Source: a bacterium
Lineage (GTDB): Bacteria; Hydrothermota; UBA3072; B12-G15
DNA: 9,965 nucleotides
Direction: 5' to 3'
NCBI GenBank assembly: GCA_003646055.1
Contig: QNDZ01000049.1
Span: 1 to 9,965 of the forward strand
Shown here: positions 1 to 7,740 of the stretch, piece by piece
How the letters are laid out: each line of letters starts with the position of its first letter
Position numbering within the stretch: position 1 is the stretch's first letter
Notes under the pieces: generated by a model
The model's database searches: none
Seen by the model: the letters and a program-made list of their open reading frames with translations, nothing else
Told to the model about the DNA's origin: nothing
Translations under genes and position numbers: made by a program

Positions 1-1062
1 GATTTTGGGCTCGCCTTCAGGGAAAGGTTGAGATTCACTGACCCAGGTGTGTACATTGGAACACCAGGTTATATGGCACCAGAAGTAATTTCAAAGGGGA
101 AGTATTCTACAAAGAGTGATGTCTTTTCTTTTGGGGTTTTAATGTATGAGATGCTCAGTGGCAGGAATCCATTTGAGGGGAAAACACCCTTTGAAACAAT
201 AAACAATATATTGTACACAAATCCACCACCCCTTCATAAGCAACTCAGTATTCCACTGGAACTTTCACAATTCGTCCAATCACTTATCTCAAAAAAGCCT
301 GAAAAGAGGCCTGACTTTAATGATGTATTCAGGTTTCTGAAACAGGTGAACTCAATAGGAAAAAAGGAAATTATTTCTTTCCTTGAAGGAAAACCTGTTA
401 AAGAGGAAATAAGTATCAGAAAAAAGAAAACAAAAAAATACTATCCTGTCCTTGTTATAATAATCCTTTTAATCCTCTGGCCTGTTTATAAGGTACTGAA
501 GAAGGAGAATCCTCAAAAGGGTTCTGAAATTCCTGTTGCTGTAAAACAGGATACTGTTGTAAATGAAGTCCCGGTGAATCTGGAGTCAACCACAAGGGTT
601 GAGAGGGAAACCACCATTACAGAACCACCTGAAAAGGAGGTTAAACAATCAGGTTATGGCTATATGAAAATCACTGTCAAACCCTGGGGAAAGGTTTACA
701 TAGACGGAAAGTATATTGACCAGACACCCATCCATGGAGGGATAAAGCTCCAATCAGGAAGACATACAATCAGGGTTGAACACCCCATAACAGGGAGTGA
801 AGAAAAAACTATAGATATTCAAAAGGGAGACACAATCCTTGTGAATTTCAACATGCTCCCTGGATACCTGAAGGTCAAGGTAAAACCATGGGGCTATGTG
901 TATGTTGATGGAGAAAAGGTGGGAATTACACCCATGGCTCCATTCATGCTGAAACCGGGAAAACACAGAATTACCATAATAAATCCTGAATTCAATGAGT
1001 GGTCAAGGGTTGTGAATATAACAAAAGGTGATACAATATTTCTGGAGGCAGAACTGAAATGA
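1..1062 (+). CDS. Transmembrane Ser/Thr protein kinase with two C-terminal PEGA repeats (5' partial)
   Basis: The frame is open from base 1, so the N-lobe and catalytic loop lie upstream of the window. The first visible codons read DFG, the Mg-binding motif that opens the activation segment. GTPGYMAPE follows (APE at visible residues 26-28), then the subdomain IX Asp in DVFSFG (residue 40) and the subdomain XI Arg in KRPDF (about 103). The kinase lobe ends near residue 116. A basic stretch (RKKKTKK) precedes one hydrophobic segment at about 147-166, then a Thr/Glu/Pro-rich linker and two PEGA-like beta domains at about 221-285 and 289-352. By family knowledge this is a Hanks-type kinase that phosphorylates Ser/Thr on proteins. 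The kinase should be cytoplasmic and the PEGA part outside the membrane. The stop overlaps the next gene's start (ATGA), suggesting a shared transcript. The TTG at 28 is not the start, because conserved kinase sequence lies before it. Substrate and signal are unknown. Confidence 0.93.
   Translation, partial: DFGLAFRERLRFTDPGVYIGTPGYMAPEVISKGKYSTKSDVFSFGVLMYEMLSGRNPFEGKTPFETINNILYTNPPPLHKQLSIPLELSQFVQSLISKKPEKRPDFNDVFRFLKQVNSIGKKEIISFLEGKPVKEEISIRKKKTKKYYPVLVIIILLILWPVYKVLKKENPQKGSEIPVAVKQDTVVNEVPVNLESTTRVERETTITEPPEKEVKQSGYGYMKITVKPWGKVYIDGKYIDQTPIHGGIKLQSGRHTIRVEHPITGSEEKTIDIQKGDTILVNFNMLPGYLKVKVKPWGYVYVDGEKVGITPMAPFMLKPGKHRITIINPEFNEWSRVVNITKGDTIFLEAELK
661..1056 (+). repeat. Tandem PEGA-domain repeat coding region (two units)
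   Basis: Two consecutive protein repeats are encoded at 661-855 and 865-1056. Both carry VKPWGxVYxDG, then a TP pair, a turn of the type LxxGxH, a Pro near the middle of the unit, and a closing KGDTI followed by a beta strand. PEGA domains are known as surface-layer or periplasmic beta modules; here they form the outer part of the kinase. Both copies have Pro-Trp-Gly where many PEGA domains have Pro-x-Gly-Ala, so the two units resemble each other more than the general family. This suggests internal duplication. The DNA of the two copies has diverged, so this is an old protein-level repeat rather than a recent DNA repeat. Confidence 0.8.
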
Positions 1063-1682
1063 TACTCCTTGTTTTCTTCTATTCACTGGGTGAGGTGGTT
1101 CAACTGTACGACCAGGCTGAATATCAGAAGGTAATTCTGGTATCAGACTCACTCCTTGCGGATTCAACAGAGAGGGCAAAGTATGAGGTGGACATAAGAA
1201 CCTACAGGGCATTTTCATTCGTTGCACTGGGGGACACGAGTTCTGCAAAAAGGGAATTCAAACAGATTTTGAAGATATCACCCTCATATGACCTGAACCC
1301 TGCCTTTGTATCACCCAAAATAATAGAGGTCTTCAAGATTGCAAAGTCTGAATTTATTGAAGAAAAAGAAATCGCCAGGAAAAGTCTGCCACCCCCTCTG
1401 TGGAAGTCTGTTCTGCTTCCAGGAACATACCAGAACTGGAAGAAACTTGAAAAGAAATCAAGGTTTTTCAGGGCCTCTTCAATTATCACGGGTTCAGCCC
1501 TTGTTGTGACTGTGGTATCAACAGAGGTCCTTCACAGGATTTACCTATCAAAAACAAATCAGAATGAGATTGATAGATGGTACAACTATTACAACCTATC
1601 ATACAAAGCACGAAACACAATCCTTTTAACCACTGGTATAATCTTTACCCTGAATCTTCTTGACGTTCTACTCACAGAATAA
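1059..1682 (+). CDS. TPR/DUF5683-like membrane protein
   Basis: A 207-residue protein. The ATG overlaps the kinase stop by 4 bases, and GGAGG at 1044-1048 lies 10 bases upstream, supporting this start. An in-frame stop at 1029-1031 excludes a much longer N-terminus. Residues 1-10 are hydrophobic but lack a basic n-region, so this is at best a short, atypical signal peptide. Residues about 41-78 look like a TPR-type helix pair (ALGDTSSAKREFKQILKISP), followed by the SPKIIEVFKIAK pattern common next to such repeats. From about 110 the pattern PPLWKSVLLPGTYQNW, a basic patch, a membrane helix at about 138-158, a Tyr/Asn-rich segment (WYNYYNLSYKARN) and a last helix at about 187-205 resemble DUF5683-type C-termini. 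Coupling to the kinase suggests a partner or substrate; that is inference. No enzymatic motif is visible, and the DUF5683 call is by pattern only. Confidence 0.7.
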   Translation: MILLVFFYSLGEVVQLYDQAEYQKVILVSDSLLADSTERAKYEVDIRTYRAFSFVALGDTSSAKREFKQILKISPSYDLNPAFVSPKIIEVFKIAKSEFIEEKEIARKSLPPPLWKSVLLPGTYQNWKKLEKKSRFFRASSIITGSALVVTVVSTEVLHRIYLSKTNQNEIDRWYNYYNLSYKARNTILLTTGIIFTLNLLDVLLTE

Positions 1683-1683
1683 T

Positions 1684-1718
1684 CTAAAATCTTCTGTATC
1701 TTATAATCCTGTACAGAA
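1684..1718 (-). terminator. Weak candidate terminator at the end of the minus-strand gene series
   Basis: TTCTGTA at 1692-1698 and its exact complement TACAGAA at 1712-1718 can form a 7-bp stem around a 13-base loop. Read on the minus strand, the stem is followed by GATTTTAG, which contains the last gene's stop codon. The stem is AT-rich, the loop is large and the T-run is only four bases, so this is a poor intrinsic terminator. It is listed because it is the only hairpin-like element I see at the convergence point. Confidence 0.18.
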
Positions 1719-3264
1719 ACCATATACCAAAAACCCCTGCAATGAAGTAACCTATTAAACCCAAGGGAGCAAGTTTTGGTGATGGCCTCATTATAAATGT
1801 AGAACCAATTATAACCGCAGCAACTATAAGCCCGATTGCAAGTGTATTTGCTGCATATTCAAGTGCCTGTATTGCCTCCTTTAATCCCTCTATCTCCATA
1901 GGTATTCTTCCCCTCTCAAGCAATGCCCTGAAGAAGTATATGATGCGTGGGAAGGAGTGAATTACCTCCTTTGTATCCCTCATTATCACAGATATGTCCT
2001 TTCCAGCCCTGAGGGGGAGGAACGACCTTAAATACATTTTCTCAAGGTATGGCTTCAGGTGGATACCAAGAACAAAATCTGGCTTCAATTCCCTGCATAT
2101 ACCCTCAATCTGGACAAGGGTTTTACCAAGAAGAAGAAGATTTCCTGGAAGTTTAACCTCCATTCTTCTCAATGTGGAACTTATCCTCTGGTAGAGTGGT
2201 AAAATCCTTATCTCCTCAAGTGGCGTGTTGAGATATGTATCAATCATCTCCCTTGCCTCAAGTTCAAAGTCAACAACAGGAAAGGTGCTCTTTATAATCC
2301 CGAGTTCATAGAAAACCCTGTATATATGGAATGTGTCCATGTCAATCACTGCACTTACAATGGAAGACAAAACCTGTCTTGTTACAGTGTCAAGCCTTCC
2401 TGTCAATCCAAAATCAAGGAGAACGATCTTCCCATCCTTGACAAGGAAATTTCCTGGATGCGGGTCTGCGTGGAATACACCTATATCAAAGATCTGTTTC
2501 ATCCAGCATTCAACAACAGGTTCTATAATCTCTTCAGGGTTCTCCAGTTCAGATATTTTCTTGCCCTCTATGTATTCCATAACAATGAGGTTTGCAGTTG
2601 TGTACTCCTCAAGGAGTTCTGGTATTATTATCCTTTCATCCCTACCAATTATTCTTCCGATAACCTTCATTGTTTTACCCTCATTGAGAAAGTTCATCTC
2701 CCGTAAAATGAATTCCCTGAATTCCCTGTAGATTTCAAGGGGCCTCACCCATGATGTCTCGCTGAAGCGTGAAAGTATCCTTGCAATATAGAAAAGAATA
2801 TTCAGGTCCTGATGGATAAGTTTTTCCACCCCTGGTCTCTTCACCTTGAATACCACATCCATCCCATCAATCCTTCCTCTATGCACCTGAGCAAGTGATG
2901 CAGAGGCAACAGGTTCTCTGTGTATACTTTCAACATGGGAATATTTCTTCCCCATCTCCTTCTTCAACACCTTTTCTATCTCTTCAAATGGCACAGGTTC
3001 AACACGGTCCTGAAGTTTTGAGAGTTCTCTGATGATTTCAGGTGGAAGAATATCAACCCTTGATGAAAGGAGCTGTCCGATCTTTATAAAGGTTGGTCCC
3101 AGAGTTTCAAGTGCCTTTCTCAATCCTTCAGGAAGTTGTGCCTCCTGTTTAAGCCTTCTGGGTATAAATCTTCTGAATGATGGTATCCTCTGGAGATAAA
3201 CAAGGAGACCGAACCTTGCAAAGGTCAGTATTATCTTTCTGAGCCTGAGAATGTTACCAAACAT
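1684..3264 (-). CDS. ABC1/AarF/UbiB-family atypical kinase-like protein
   Basis: A 526-residue protein with the full set of ABC1/UbiB hallmarks. With numbering from the ATG at 3264, these are KIGQ (61-64), the Ala/Ser-rich loop ASASLAQVHRG, the beta-3 Lys in VFKVKRPG (about 140), HADPHPGN (265-272) and DFG (284-286). Two hydrophobic helices follow near 473-493 and 498-518, which should anchor it in the membrane. Family members are atypical kinases or ATPases. Several support ubiquinone or other isoprenoid lipid metabolism, but no quinone gene is nearby, so I assign no pathway. The usual acidic E-x-D segment reads E-M-N. An ATG at 3270 would overlap the upstream stop by 4 bases, but AAGGAGG is only 1 base from it and 7 bases from the ATG at 3264, so I prefer 3264. 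It is the last gene of the minus-strand series, and its stop lies 1 base from the converging gene's stop. Confidence 0.92.
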   Translation of the reverse strand: MFGNILRLRKIILTFARFGLLVYLQRIPSFRRFIPRRLKQEAQLPEGLRKALETLGPTFIKIGQLLSSRVDILPPEIIRELSKLQDRVEPVPFEEIEKVLKKEMGKKYSHVESIHREPVASASLAQVHRGRIDGMDVVFKVKRPGVEKLIHQDLNILFYIARILSRFSETSWVRPLEIYREFREFILREMNFLNEGKTMKVIGRIIGRDERIIIPELLEEYTTANLIVMEYIEGKKISELENPEEIIEPVVECWMKQIFDIGVFHADPHPGNFLVKDGKIVLLDFGLTGRLDTVTRQVLSSIVSAVIDMDTFHIYRVFYELGIIKSTFPVVDFELEAREMIDTYLNTPLEEIRILPLYQRISSTLRRMEVKLPGNLLLLGKTLVQIEGICRELKPDFVLGIHLKPYLEKMYLRSFLPLRAGKDISVIMRDTKEVIHSFPRIIYFFRALLERGRIPMEIEGLKEAIQALEYAANTLAIGLIVAAVIIGSTFIMRPSPKLAPLGLIGYFIAGVFGIWFLYRIIRYRRF

Positions 3265-3266
3265 AA

Positions 3267-3719
3267 TCATGCCTCCTTGAACTGCTCAACCTTTATACCC
3301 GCTTCCTTCAATATCTCCTTTGCAAATTCATCTGGATACCCCTCTTTGTATACAATACGCTTTATCCCTGCATTTATAAGCATCTTTGCACAGATAAAGC
3401 ACGGGTGGTTTGTTACATATATTGTTGCACCATCAATGGAGATTCCATATTTGGCAGCCTGTATTATTGCGTTCTGCTCTGCATGAACCGCCCTTGATAG
3501 TTCCATCCTTTCACCTGAAGGGATGCCAAGCTTATCCCTCAAACATCCCCCGAGTTCATCACAGTGTTTCAATCCAGTTGGAGGGCCGTTGTAACCTGTG
3601 GTCAGTATTCTCTTGTCCTTCACCACAACTGCTCCAACCTTTCTCCGCAGACAGGTTGAACGCTTTGCAACAAGTTCCGTAATCTCCATAAAATACTCAT
3701 CCCAGGAAGGTCTATCCAT
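3267..3719 (-). CDS. dCMP deaminase / ComEB-family deoxycytidylate deaminase
   Basis: A 150-residue zinc-dependent deaminase. HAEQNAI (His79, Glu81) carries the first zinc ligand and the proton-shuttle Glu; PCFIC (Cys107, Cys110) supplies the other two ligands. The N-terminal [28 protein letters not shown] pattern and the [14 protein letters not shown] insert match dCMP deaminases of the ComEB/Dcd-type family rather than cytidine or tRNA deaminases. The expected reaction is dCMP to dUMP, feeding thymidylate synthesis in the cytoplasm. The ATG lies within the last codons of the PBP2 gene (8-base overlap), with AAAGGAGG at 3727-3734 seven bases upstream, a strong RBS in the PBP2 coding end. Length is typical. 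A different deaminated nucleotide substrate cannot be excluded from sequence alone. Confidence 0.92.
   Translation of the reverse strand: MDRPSWDEYFMEITELVAKRSTCLRRKVGAVVVKDKRILTTGYNGPPTGLKHCDELGGCLRDKLGIPSGERMELSRAVHAEQNAIIQAAKYGISIDGATIYVTNHPCFICAKMLINAGIKRIVYKEGYPDEFAKEILKEAGIKVEQFKEA
3271..3278 (-). promoter_or_regulatory. Ribosome binding site that decides the UbiB-like start
   Basis: On the minus strand AAGGAGGC lies at 3271-3278, inside the last codons of the deaminase gene. The downstream bases contain two in-frame ATGs, at 3270 and 3264. The Shine-Dalgarno core ends 1 base before the first and 7 bases before the second. Seven bases is a normal spacing, so the second ATG is the likelier start. 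Confidence 0.6.
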
Positions 3720-5433
3720 TTATCAACCTCCTTTCCTCAATATACCTTTTTATTATCCTTGCCGCAATAGGTGCAGCAACTGTTGAGCCATGCCCTGCAT
3801 TCTCAACAACAACGAAGACCACTATCTCAGGATTTTCAGCAGGTGCATAACCAACAAACAGAGAATGGTCCTCACCATGAGGATTCTGTGCAGTCCCTGT
3901 TTTACCACCAATAACAATGTCTGGCAATCTTATCCAGTGGGCTGTTCCCTCTGGATTTTCAACAACACCAATGGTTGCCTTTTTCAACAAAGAGAGAACA
4001 GATGTGTCAACTAAAAGTTGCTCATACTCATTCTTGTGTGAATATATGACCTCTCCCCTGTTATTCACTATCTTCTTAACAATGTATGGGACTGGAGCCT
4101 TTCCACCATTCACAAGTCCAGCAAAGAATTTTACCACCTGTAAGGGTGTAACAAGTATCTCCCCCTGTCCAATTGCAAGGTTTGCAACAACCCCCTTACC
4201 CCAGTTCCTTCTCCCATAGAAGGCATTGAACCAGGCAGAATCAGGTATCAGACCTGTCTTCTCCCCATCCATGTCCACACCAGTGGGTCTTCCAAATCCC
4301 ATTTCCCTTGCATCCCTGCTGAAAAGGGGTAATCCTATGCTCATTCCCAGTTGATAAAAATATACATCACAGGACTGGATTATTGCATCAATAAGTTCAA
4401 GGGAACCATGCCTGCTCCAGCATGCCATGTACTTATTCCCTATGTAAATCCCACCATTGCATGGTTTAAACCTTGTGTGTTCATTAACTATTCCTTCTTT
4501 GAGGCCAATGGCTGCGGTTATAACTTTGAAAATTGAACCAGGTGGATACTGCCCTTTCAAAACCCTATCAAAGAGAGGACCATCAGGGGATGAAACAAGG
4601 TCTTTCCATATAAGGTCGTTCCCGTAATAAACAATCTCATTCACAGGGAATCCTGGTTTTGAGTAGTAAAGGAGTATCTCGCCTGTTGAGGGATTGATTG
4701 CCACTGCTGCACCCCTTCTGTACTTTGAAAATAGTGAATCAACATACCTCTGGAGTTTTACATCTATTGTGGTATAGGCATCCGCCCCTTTCACAGGAGG
4801 AATATCCTTCAACCCTTCAGCCTTTCCTATGAATCTTCCAAGTGCATCCACCTTCCAGTATTCAACACCATCAACACCCCTCAAAAACTCATCGTATCTC
4901 TTTTCAACCCCTCTTTTCCCTATGATTGTCCCCTTCTGGAGTGGTAGTTTCTTCTGATTGATTTCAGCCTCACTTATCTCTCCCGTATAACCAATCACAT
5001 GGGATGTTATGGAATCATAAGCATAAAATCTCACAGGTTCTATCTTCACCCTCACACCAGGAAGTTTATCACAATTCTCCTCAATCATTGCTACCTCTTC
5101 CCTGCTGAGCCTCTTCATCCTTATAACACCATAGTGCCTTTTGTACTTCCTTTTGAACAAAGCCTCACTCACTATTCCACTTTTCAGAAGAAAATCCCTC
5201 TGTTCCTTTCCAAACAGTGCAGGATATACAAGCAACATAAAAACAGGGTAGGATTCAGCAAGTATGTTCCCATCCCTATCATAAATCACCCCACGTGAGG
5301 CAGGTAAAGGTTCAACCCTTACAATGTTTTTCATGGCCAGGCGGGAACTTTCAGAATGCTTTACTACCTGCATGTAAAACAAATCAGCAATGAATATTAT
5401 ACTGAAAAAATAGACAAGAACCTTATAACGCAT
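3712..5433 (-). CDS. mrdA: Penicillin-binding protein 2, elongasome transpeptidase
   Basis: A class B PBP of 573 residues that cross-links peptidoglycan during cell elongation. With numbering from the ATG at 5433, there is an N-terminal membrane anchor at about 4-24 and the RGVIYDRDG motif of the PBP dimerisation region at 47-55. The transpeptidase motifs are S300-I-F-K303 (SxxK, catalytic Ser), S354-C-D356 (SxN/D) and K511-T-G513. SxD rather than SxN, in the context SCDVYFY, is common in PBP2. Most of the protein should be outside the cytoplasmic membrane. A TTG at 5451 would add six residues but has no better RBS, so I chose the ATG, which overlaps the mreD stop by 11 bases. Position after mreBCD supports PBP2 over PBP3/FtsI. 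The usual next gene, rodA, is absent; a deaminase follows. Confidence 0.93.
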   Translation of the reverse strand: MRYKVLVYFFSIIFIADLFYMQVVKHSESSRLAMKNIVRVEPLPASRGVIYDRDGNILAESYPVFMLLVYPALFGKEQRDFLLKSGIVSEALFKRKYKRHYGVIRMKRLSREEVAMIEENCDKLPGVRVKIEPVRFYAYDSITSHVIGYTGEISEAEINQKKLPLQKGTIIGKRGVEKRYDEFLRGVDGVEYWKVDALGRFIGKAEGLKDIPPVKGADAYTTIDVKLQRYVDSLFSKYRRGAAVAINPSTGEILLYYSKPGFPVNEIVYYGNDLIWKDLVSSPDGPLFDRVLKGQYPPGSIFKVITAAIGLKEGIVNEHTRFKPCNGGIYIGNKYMACWSRHGSLELIDAIIQSCDVYFYQLGMSIGLPLFSRDAREMGFGRPTGVDMDGEKTGLIPDSAWFNAFYGRRNWGKGVVANLAIGQGEILVTPLQVVKFFAGLVNGGKAPVPYIVKKIVNNRGEVIYSHKNEYEQLLVDTSVLSLLKKATIGVVENPEGTAHWIRLPDIVIGGKTGTAQNPHGEDHSLFVGYAPAENPEIVVFVVVENAGHGSTVAAPIAARIIKRYIEERRLING

Positions 5434-5896
5434 TTCTCTGCGTGGAATCAATTATAATCTTCACAACAAGCCCTGCAAGGAGATTTATCACTGCGCCAGG
5501 TAGAACACTGGTAAATACTGAGATAAAGGATTTCAGAAAACCTGCGTAGAACGGGACATCCACCACCAACCTGACAAAGAATGCACCAGCAAAGAGGACT
5601 ATGAGAGAACCCATCCTCTCCCAGAAGACCCTATCCCTCAATGCAATCTCAACATAAACAAAGGTAGAAAATGCAATCATATGGAGACCAAACCAGTCAG
5701 GTGAAAAAATGTCGTAGAGAAAACCTGTAAATCCAGCAACAATAAGAGCAGAAAGTGGGGGGGACTTTAAAGTAAAGAAGTATAGAAAAAGGATAATGGC
5801 ATAGGGTTTTACATGGAGGAGTGAAAAATAAGGGGTGAATGCAAGGTCAATGAGAGAAACAACTATTAAAAAGACTATGGCGATGAATATTCTCAT
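5423..5896 (-). CDS. mreD: Rod shape-determining protein MreD
   Basis: A 157-residue, strongly hydrophobic protein with about five membrane helices, starting from an N-terminal one at residues 2-20. The segment GFLYDIFSPDWFGLH (58-72) fits the conserved MreD pattern of a small residue and Asp before a Gly in the central helices. MreD is an integral membrane partner of MreC in the elongasome. The assignment rests on size, topology and position between mreC and PBP2, because MreD sequence is poorly conserved. The ATG overlaps the mreC stop as ATGA. The strongest GGAGG nearby is more than 20 bases upstream, so translation probably depends on coupling to mreC. A run of seven C on the coding strand (5757-5763) encodes the Ser-Pro-Pro around residue 46. 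Confidence 0.88.
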   Translation of the reverse strand: MRIFIAIVFLIVVSLIDLAFTPYFSLLHVKPYAIILFLYFFTLKSPPLSALIVAGFTGFLYDIFSPDWFGLHMIAFSTFVYVEIALRDRVFWERMGSLIVLFAGAFFVRLVVDVPFYAGFLKSFISVFTSVLPGAVINLLAGLVVKIIIDSTQRNAL

Positions 5897-6645
5897 GGCT
5901 TCACCAGAATGAATACCTCCTCCTGGAAGGAGAGGTTTTCAAATGGTTCAACCAGAATTGTTGCCTGATAGTCATTTTTGTTTCTGGCAACCCTCTTTAT
6001 AACTCCAACCTTGATACCCTTGGGATATACAGCACCCATACCAGAAGTAACCAGTGTATCACCAACCTTCACATCCCCTGTCAAAGGAACACCATATAGA
6101 TAGAGTGCACCCTCCCATTTCAATATACCAAACACCCTGCTCCTTGAATCAATCACTGCAACCCTTGTCATGGAATGGGCAATGGTCTGTATCCTCAGAT
6201 AATCGTCAACCACCTCTTTAACCTTACCAATAAGCCCGTTGTATCCCACAACTGGTAAATCTGGCTTAACAATTGTGTATGGTTTTTTCTTGCAAATCAT
6301 TATTGTGTTACCTGCCTCTGTGAGAATGTTCACCACCTGAACTGGTTGTATCAATCTGTGTTGTTCCTGAACAAATCCAAGTATTTTTTTGAGTCTCTGA
6401 TTCTCAACCTGAACCTCTCTCAACTCCTGAAGTTTCAGGGAAAGAGCAACAGCCATCCTTGAAAGGGCATCGTTTTCCTCTTTTGCCCTTATGAGTTCAT
6501 GGAAATTGTTCAACATTACCCTGAATGGAAGAATGGTTCTGTATGCTATCCCCTCCCCAATCATAGAGCCAGATCTCTCTGAAAGGAGAAAAACCACTCC
6601 TGTTAGAAGAATAAGTCCATAAACAATGTTCAGGGATTTTTTCAT
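5893..6645 (-). CDS. mreC: Rod shape-determining protein MreC
   Basis: A 250-residue bitopic membrane protein. Residues about 6-22 form the N-terminal membrane anchor and about 48-90 form a predicted coiled coil (LIRAKEEND..., [14 protein letters not shown]). The rest is the beta-rich MreC domain with [10 protein letters not shown] (133-142), [15 protein letters not shown] (161-175), [20 protein letters not shown] (195-214) and a closing beta strand. MreC is extracytoplasmic, forms filaments through the coiled coil, and links MreB/MreD to PBP2. The length is slightly short for the family but all parts are present. The start overlaps the mreB stop as ATGA and has no clear RBS of its own, so coupling to mreB is expected. 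Confidence 0.94.
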   Translation of the reverse strand: MKKSLNIVYGLILLTGVVFLLSERSGSMIGEGIAYRTILPFRVMLNNFHELIRAKEENDALSRMAVALSLKLQELREVQVENQRLKKILGFVQEQHRLIQPVQVVNILTEAGNTIMICKKKPYTIVKPDLPVVGYNGLIGKVKEVVDDYLRIQTIAHSMTRVAVIDSRSRVFGILKWEGALYLYGVPLTGDVKVGDTLVTSGMGAVYPKGIKVGVIKRVARNKNDYQATILVEPFENLSFQEEVFILVKP

Positions 6646-7682
6646 CTTGTTGGGCCAGACATCAGGAGTGCCTTGAACTTTGCCATGTCCTCAAGCACAT
6701 AACCTGCACCCCTGGCAACACACTCAAGGGGACTTTCAGCAACCTTTGTGAGAAGATTCGTTTCTTCGGTAAGAAGTTTATCAAGTCCCCTCAATAGAGA
6801 GCCACCTCCTGTCATGACAATCCCCTTATCAACAATGTCTGCTGCAAGTTCAGGCGGGGTTTTTTCAAGGGCCTGTTTAACAGCATTTATTATCTGGCTT
6901 ACTGGCTTTTCAAGGGCACCTCTTATCTCCTTTGATGTAACCTTGATGGTCTTGGGTATTCCACTTACAAGATCAATCCCCCTTACCTCCATATCCTTCT
7001 CCTCATCAAGGGGGAATGCTGAACCAACATTCATTTTAATCTCCTCAGCAGTTGAGTCGCCAATGAGAAGGTTGTACTTTTTCTTTATGTAGTTAACTAT
7101 TGCCTCATCCATCTCATCACCACCAACCCTGATTGAGATTTTTGCAACTATTCCTGAAAGTGCTATCACAGCAATCTCTGTTGTCCCTCCACCAATATCA
7201 ACAACCATGTTCCCTGTTGGGGTCTGGACTGGAAGTCCTACACCAATTGCAGCAGCAACGGGTTCAGCAATGAGGAAGACCTCCCTTGCCCCTGCCTGTT
7301 CAACTGAATCCCTCACTGCCCTCATCTCAACGGCTGTGATACCTGAAGGGACAGCAACAACAACCCTTGGCCTTATAAATAGTTTTCTCCTTGAAACCTT
7401 ATCTATGAACCCCCTTAACATCACCTCCACCATCTCAAAGTCAGCAATCACTCCATCCTTCATTGGTCTTATAGCGGTTATCTCCTCAGGGGTTCTCCCT
7501 AACATTTTTTTTGCTTCCAGTCCAACAGCAATAGAACGCTTTGTTTTGCTATCAACTGCAACAACAGATGGTTCATTCAATACTATTCCCTTTTCAGGGA
7601 CATAAATAAGGGTATTAGCCGTGCCAAGGTCAATGGCAAGGTCAGTGGCTATCAAACCTGGAAAGGAAAACTTGAAGCCCAT
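6642..7682 (-). CDS. mreB: Rod shape-determining protein MreB, actin-like ATPase
   Basis: A 346-residue bacterial actin that polymerises under the cytoplasmic membrane and orients cell-wall synthesis. The nucleotide-binding motifs are clear: phosphate-1 [10 protein letters not shown] (18-27), phosphate-2 [11 protein letters not shown] (162-172) and the adenosine motif GGGSLLRGL (292-300). [13 protein letters not shown] (72-84) and the [11 protein letters not shown] segment (185-195) are typical of MreB and separate it from DnaK and FtsA. The N-terminus before the first motif is somewhat long and hydrophobic ([10 protein letters not shown]), consistent with a membrane-binding helix. AAAAAGGAGG at 7687-7696 lies 4 bases before the ATG, and a promoter candidate sits just upstream. 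It is the first gene of the mreB-mreC-mreD-mrdA block and follows gmk after the largest gap in the window. Confidence 0.97.
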   Translation of the reverse strand: MGFKFSFPGLIATDLAIDLGTANTLIYVPEKGIVLNEPSVVAVDSKTKRSIAVGLEAKKMLGRTPEEITAIRPMKDGVIADFEMVEVMLRGFIDKVSRRKLFIRPRVVVAVPSGITAVEMRAVRDSVEQAGAREVFLIAEPVAAAIGVGLPVQTPTGNMVVDIGGGTTEIAVIALSGIVAKISIRVGGDEMDEAIVNYIKKKYNLLIGDSTAEEIKMNVGSAFPLDEEKDMEVRGIDLVSGIPKTIKVTSKEIRGALEKPVSQIINAVKQALEKTPPELAADIVDKGIVMTGGGSLLRGLDKLLTEETNLLTKVAESPLECVARGAGYVLEDMAKFKALLMSGPTR

Positions 7683-7686
7683 TTAT

Positions 7687-7740
7687 CCTCCTTTTTCTGG
7701 ATATTACAGTTCCAAAAACTCATGTCAATGATTTTTTTAA
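7687..7740 (-). promoter_or_regulatory. Candidate sigma-70-type promoter and RBS for the mreB operon
   Basis: The only sizeable non-coding gap (7683-7736) carries, on the minus strand, a perfect TTGACA at 7723-7728. A 16-base spacer follows, then TAATAT at 7701-7706 (four of six matches to TATAAT). An A-run at 7732-7738, overlapping the gmk stop, sits just upstream of the -35 like an UP element. A start about 7 bases beyond the -10 would fall near 7693-7695, giving a leader of only about 11-13 bases that still includes GGAGG at 7687-7691. The elements are seen directly; promoter activity is inference. No operator or riboswitch-like structure is visible, and no terminator separates it from gmk. 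Confidence 0.5.

Noticed and set aside
28..30. TTG as start of the kinase gene
   Set aside because: The same frame encodes DFG and conserved activation-segment sequence before it, so the gene begins upstream of the window.
2326..2731. Two overlapping plus-strand open frames inside the UbiB-like gene
   Set aside because: They are out of frame with an intact gene carrying all family motifs, and their translations look like random shadow sequence.
4365..4373. SCD in PBP2 as a degenerate catalytic SxN motif
   Set aside because: SxD in the context SCDVYFY is common in active PBP2 proteins, and the SxxK and KTG motifs are intact.
5434..5451. TTG start adding six residues to PBP2
   Set aside because: No better RBS, greater overlap with mreD, and the ATG at 5433 gives a normal N-terminus before the membrane anchor.
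7207..7605. Plus-strand open frame of 132 codons antisense to mreB
   Set aside because: It mirrors the highly conserved mreB coding sequence, shows no recognisable domain, and mreB is intact.
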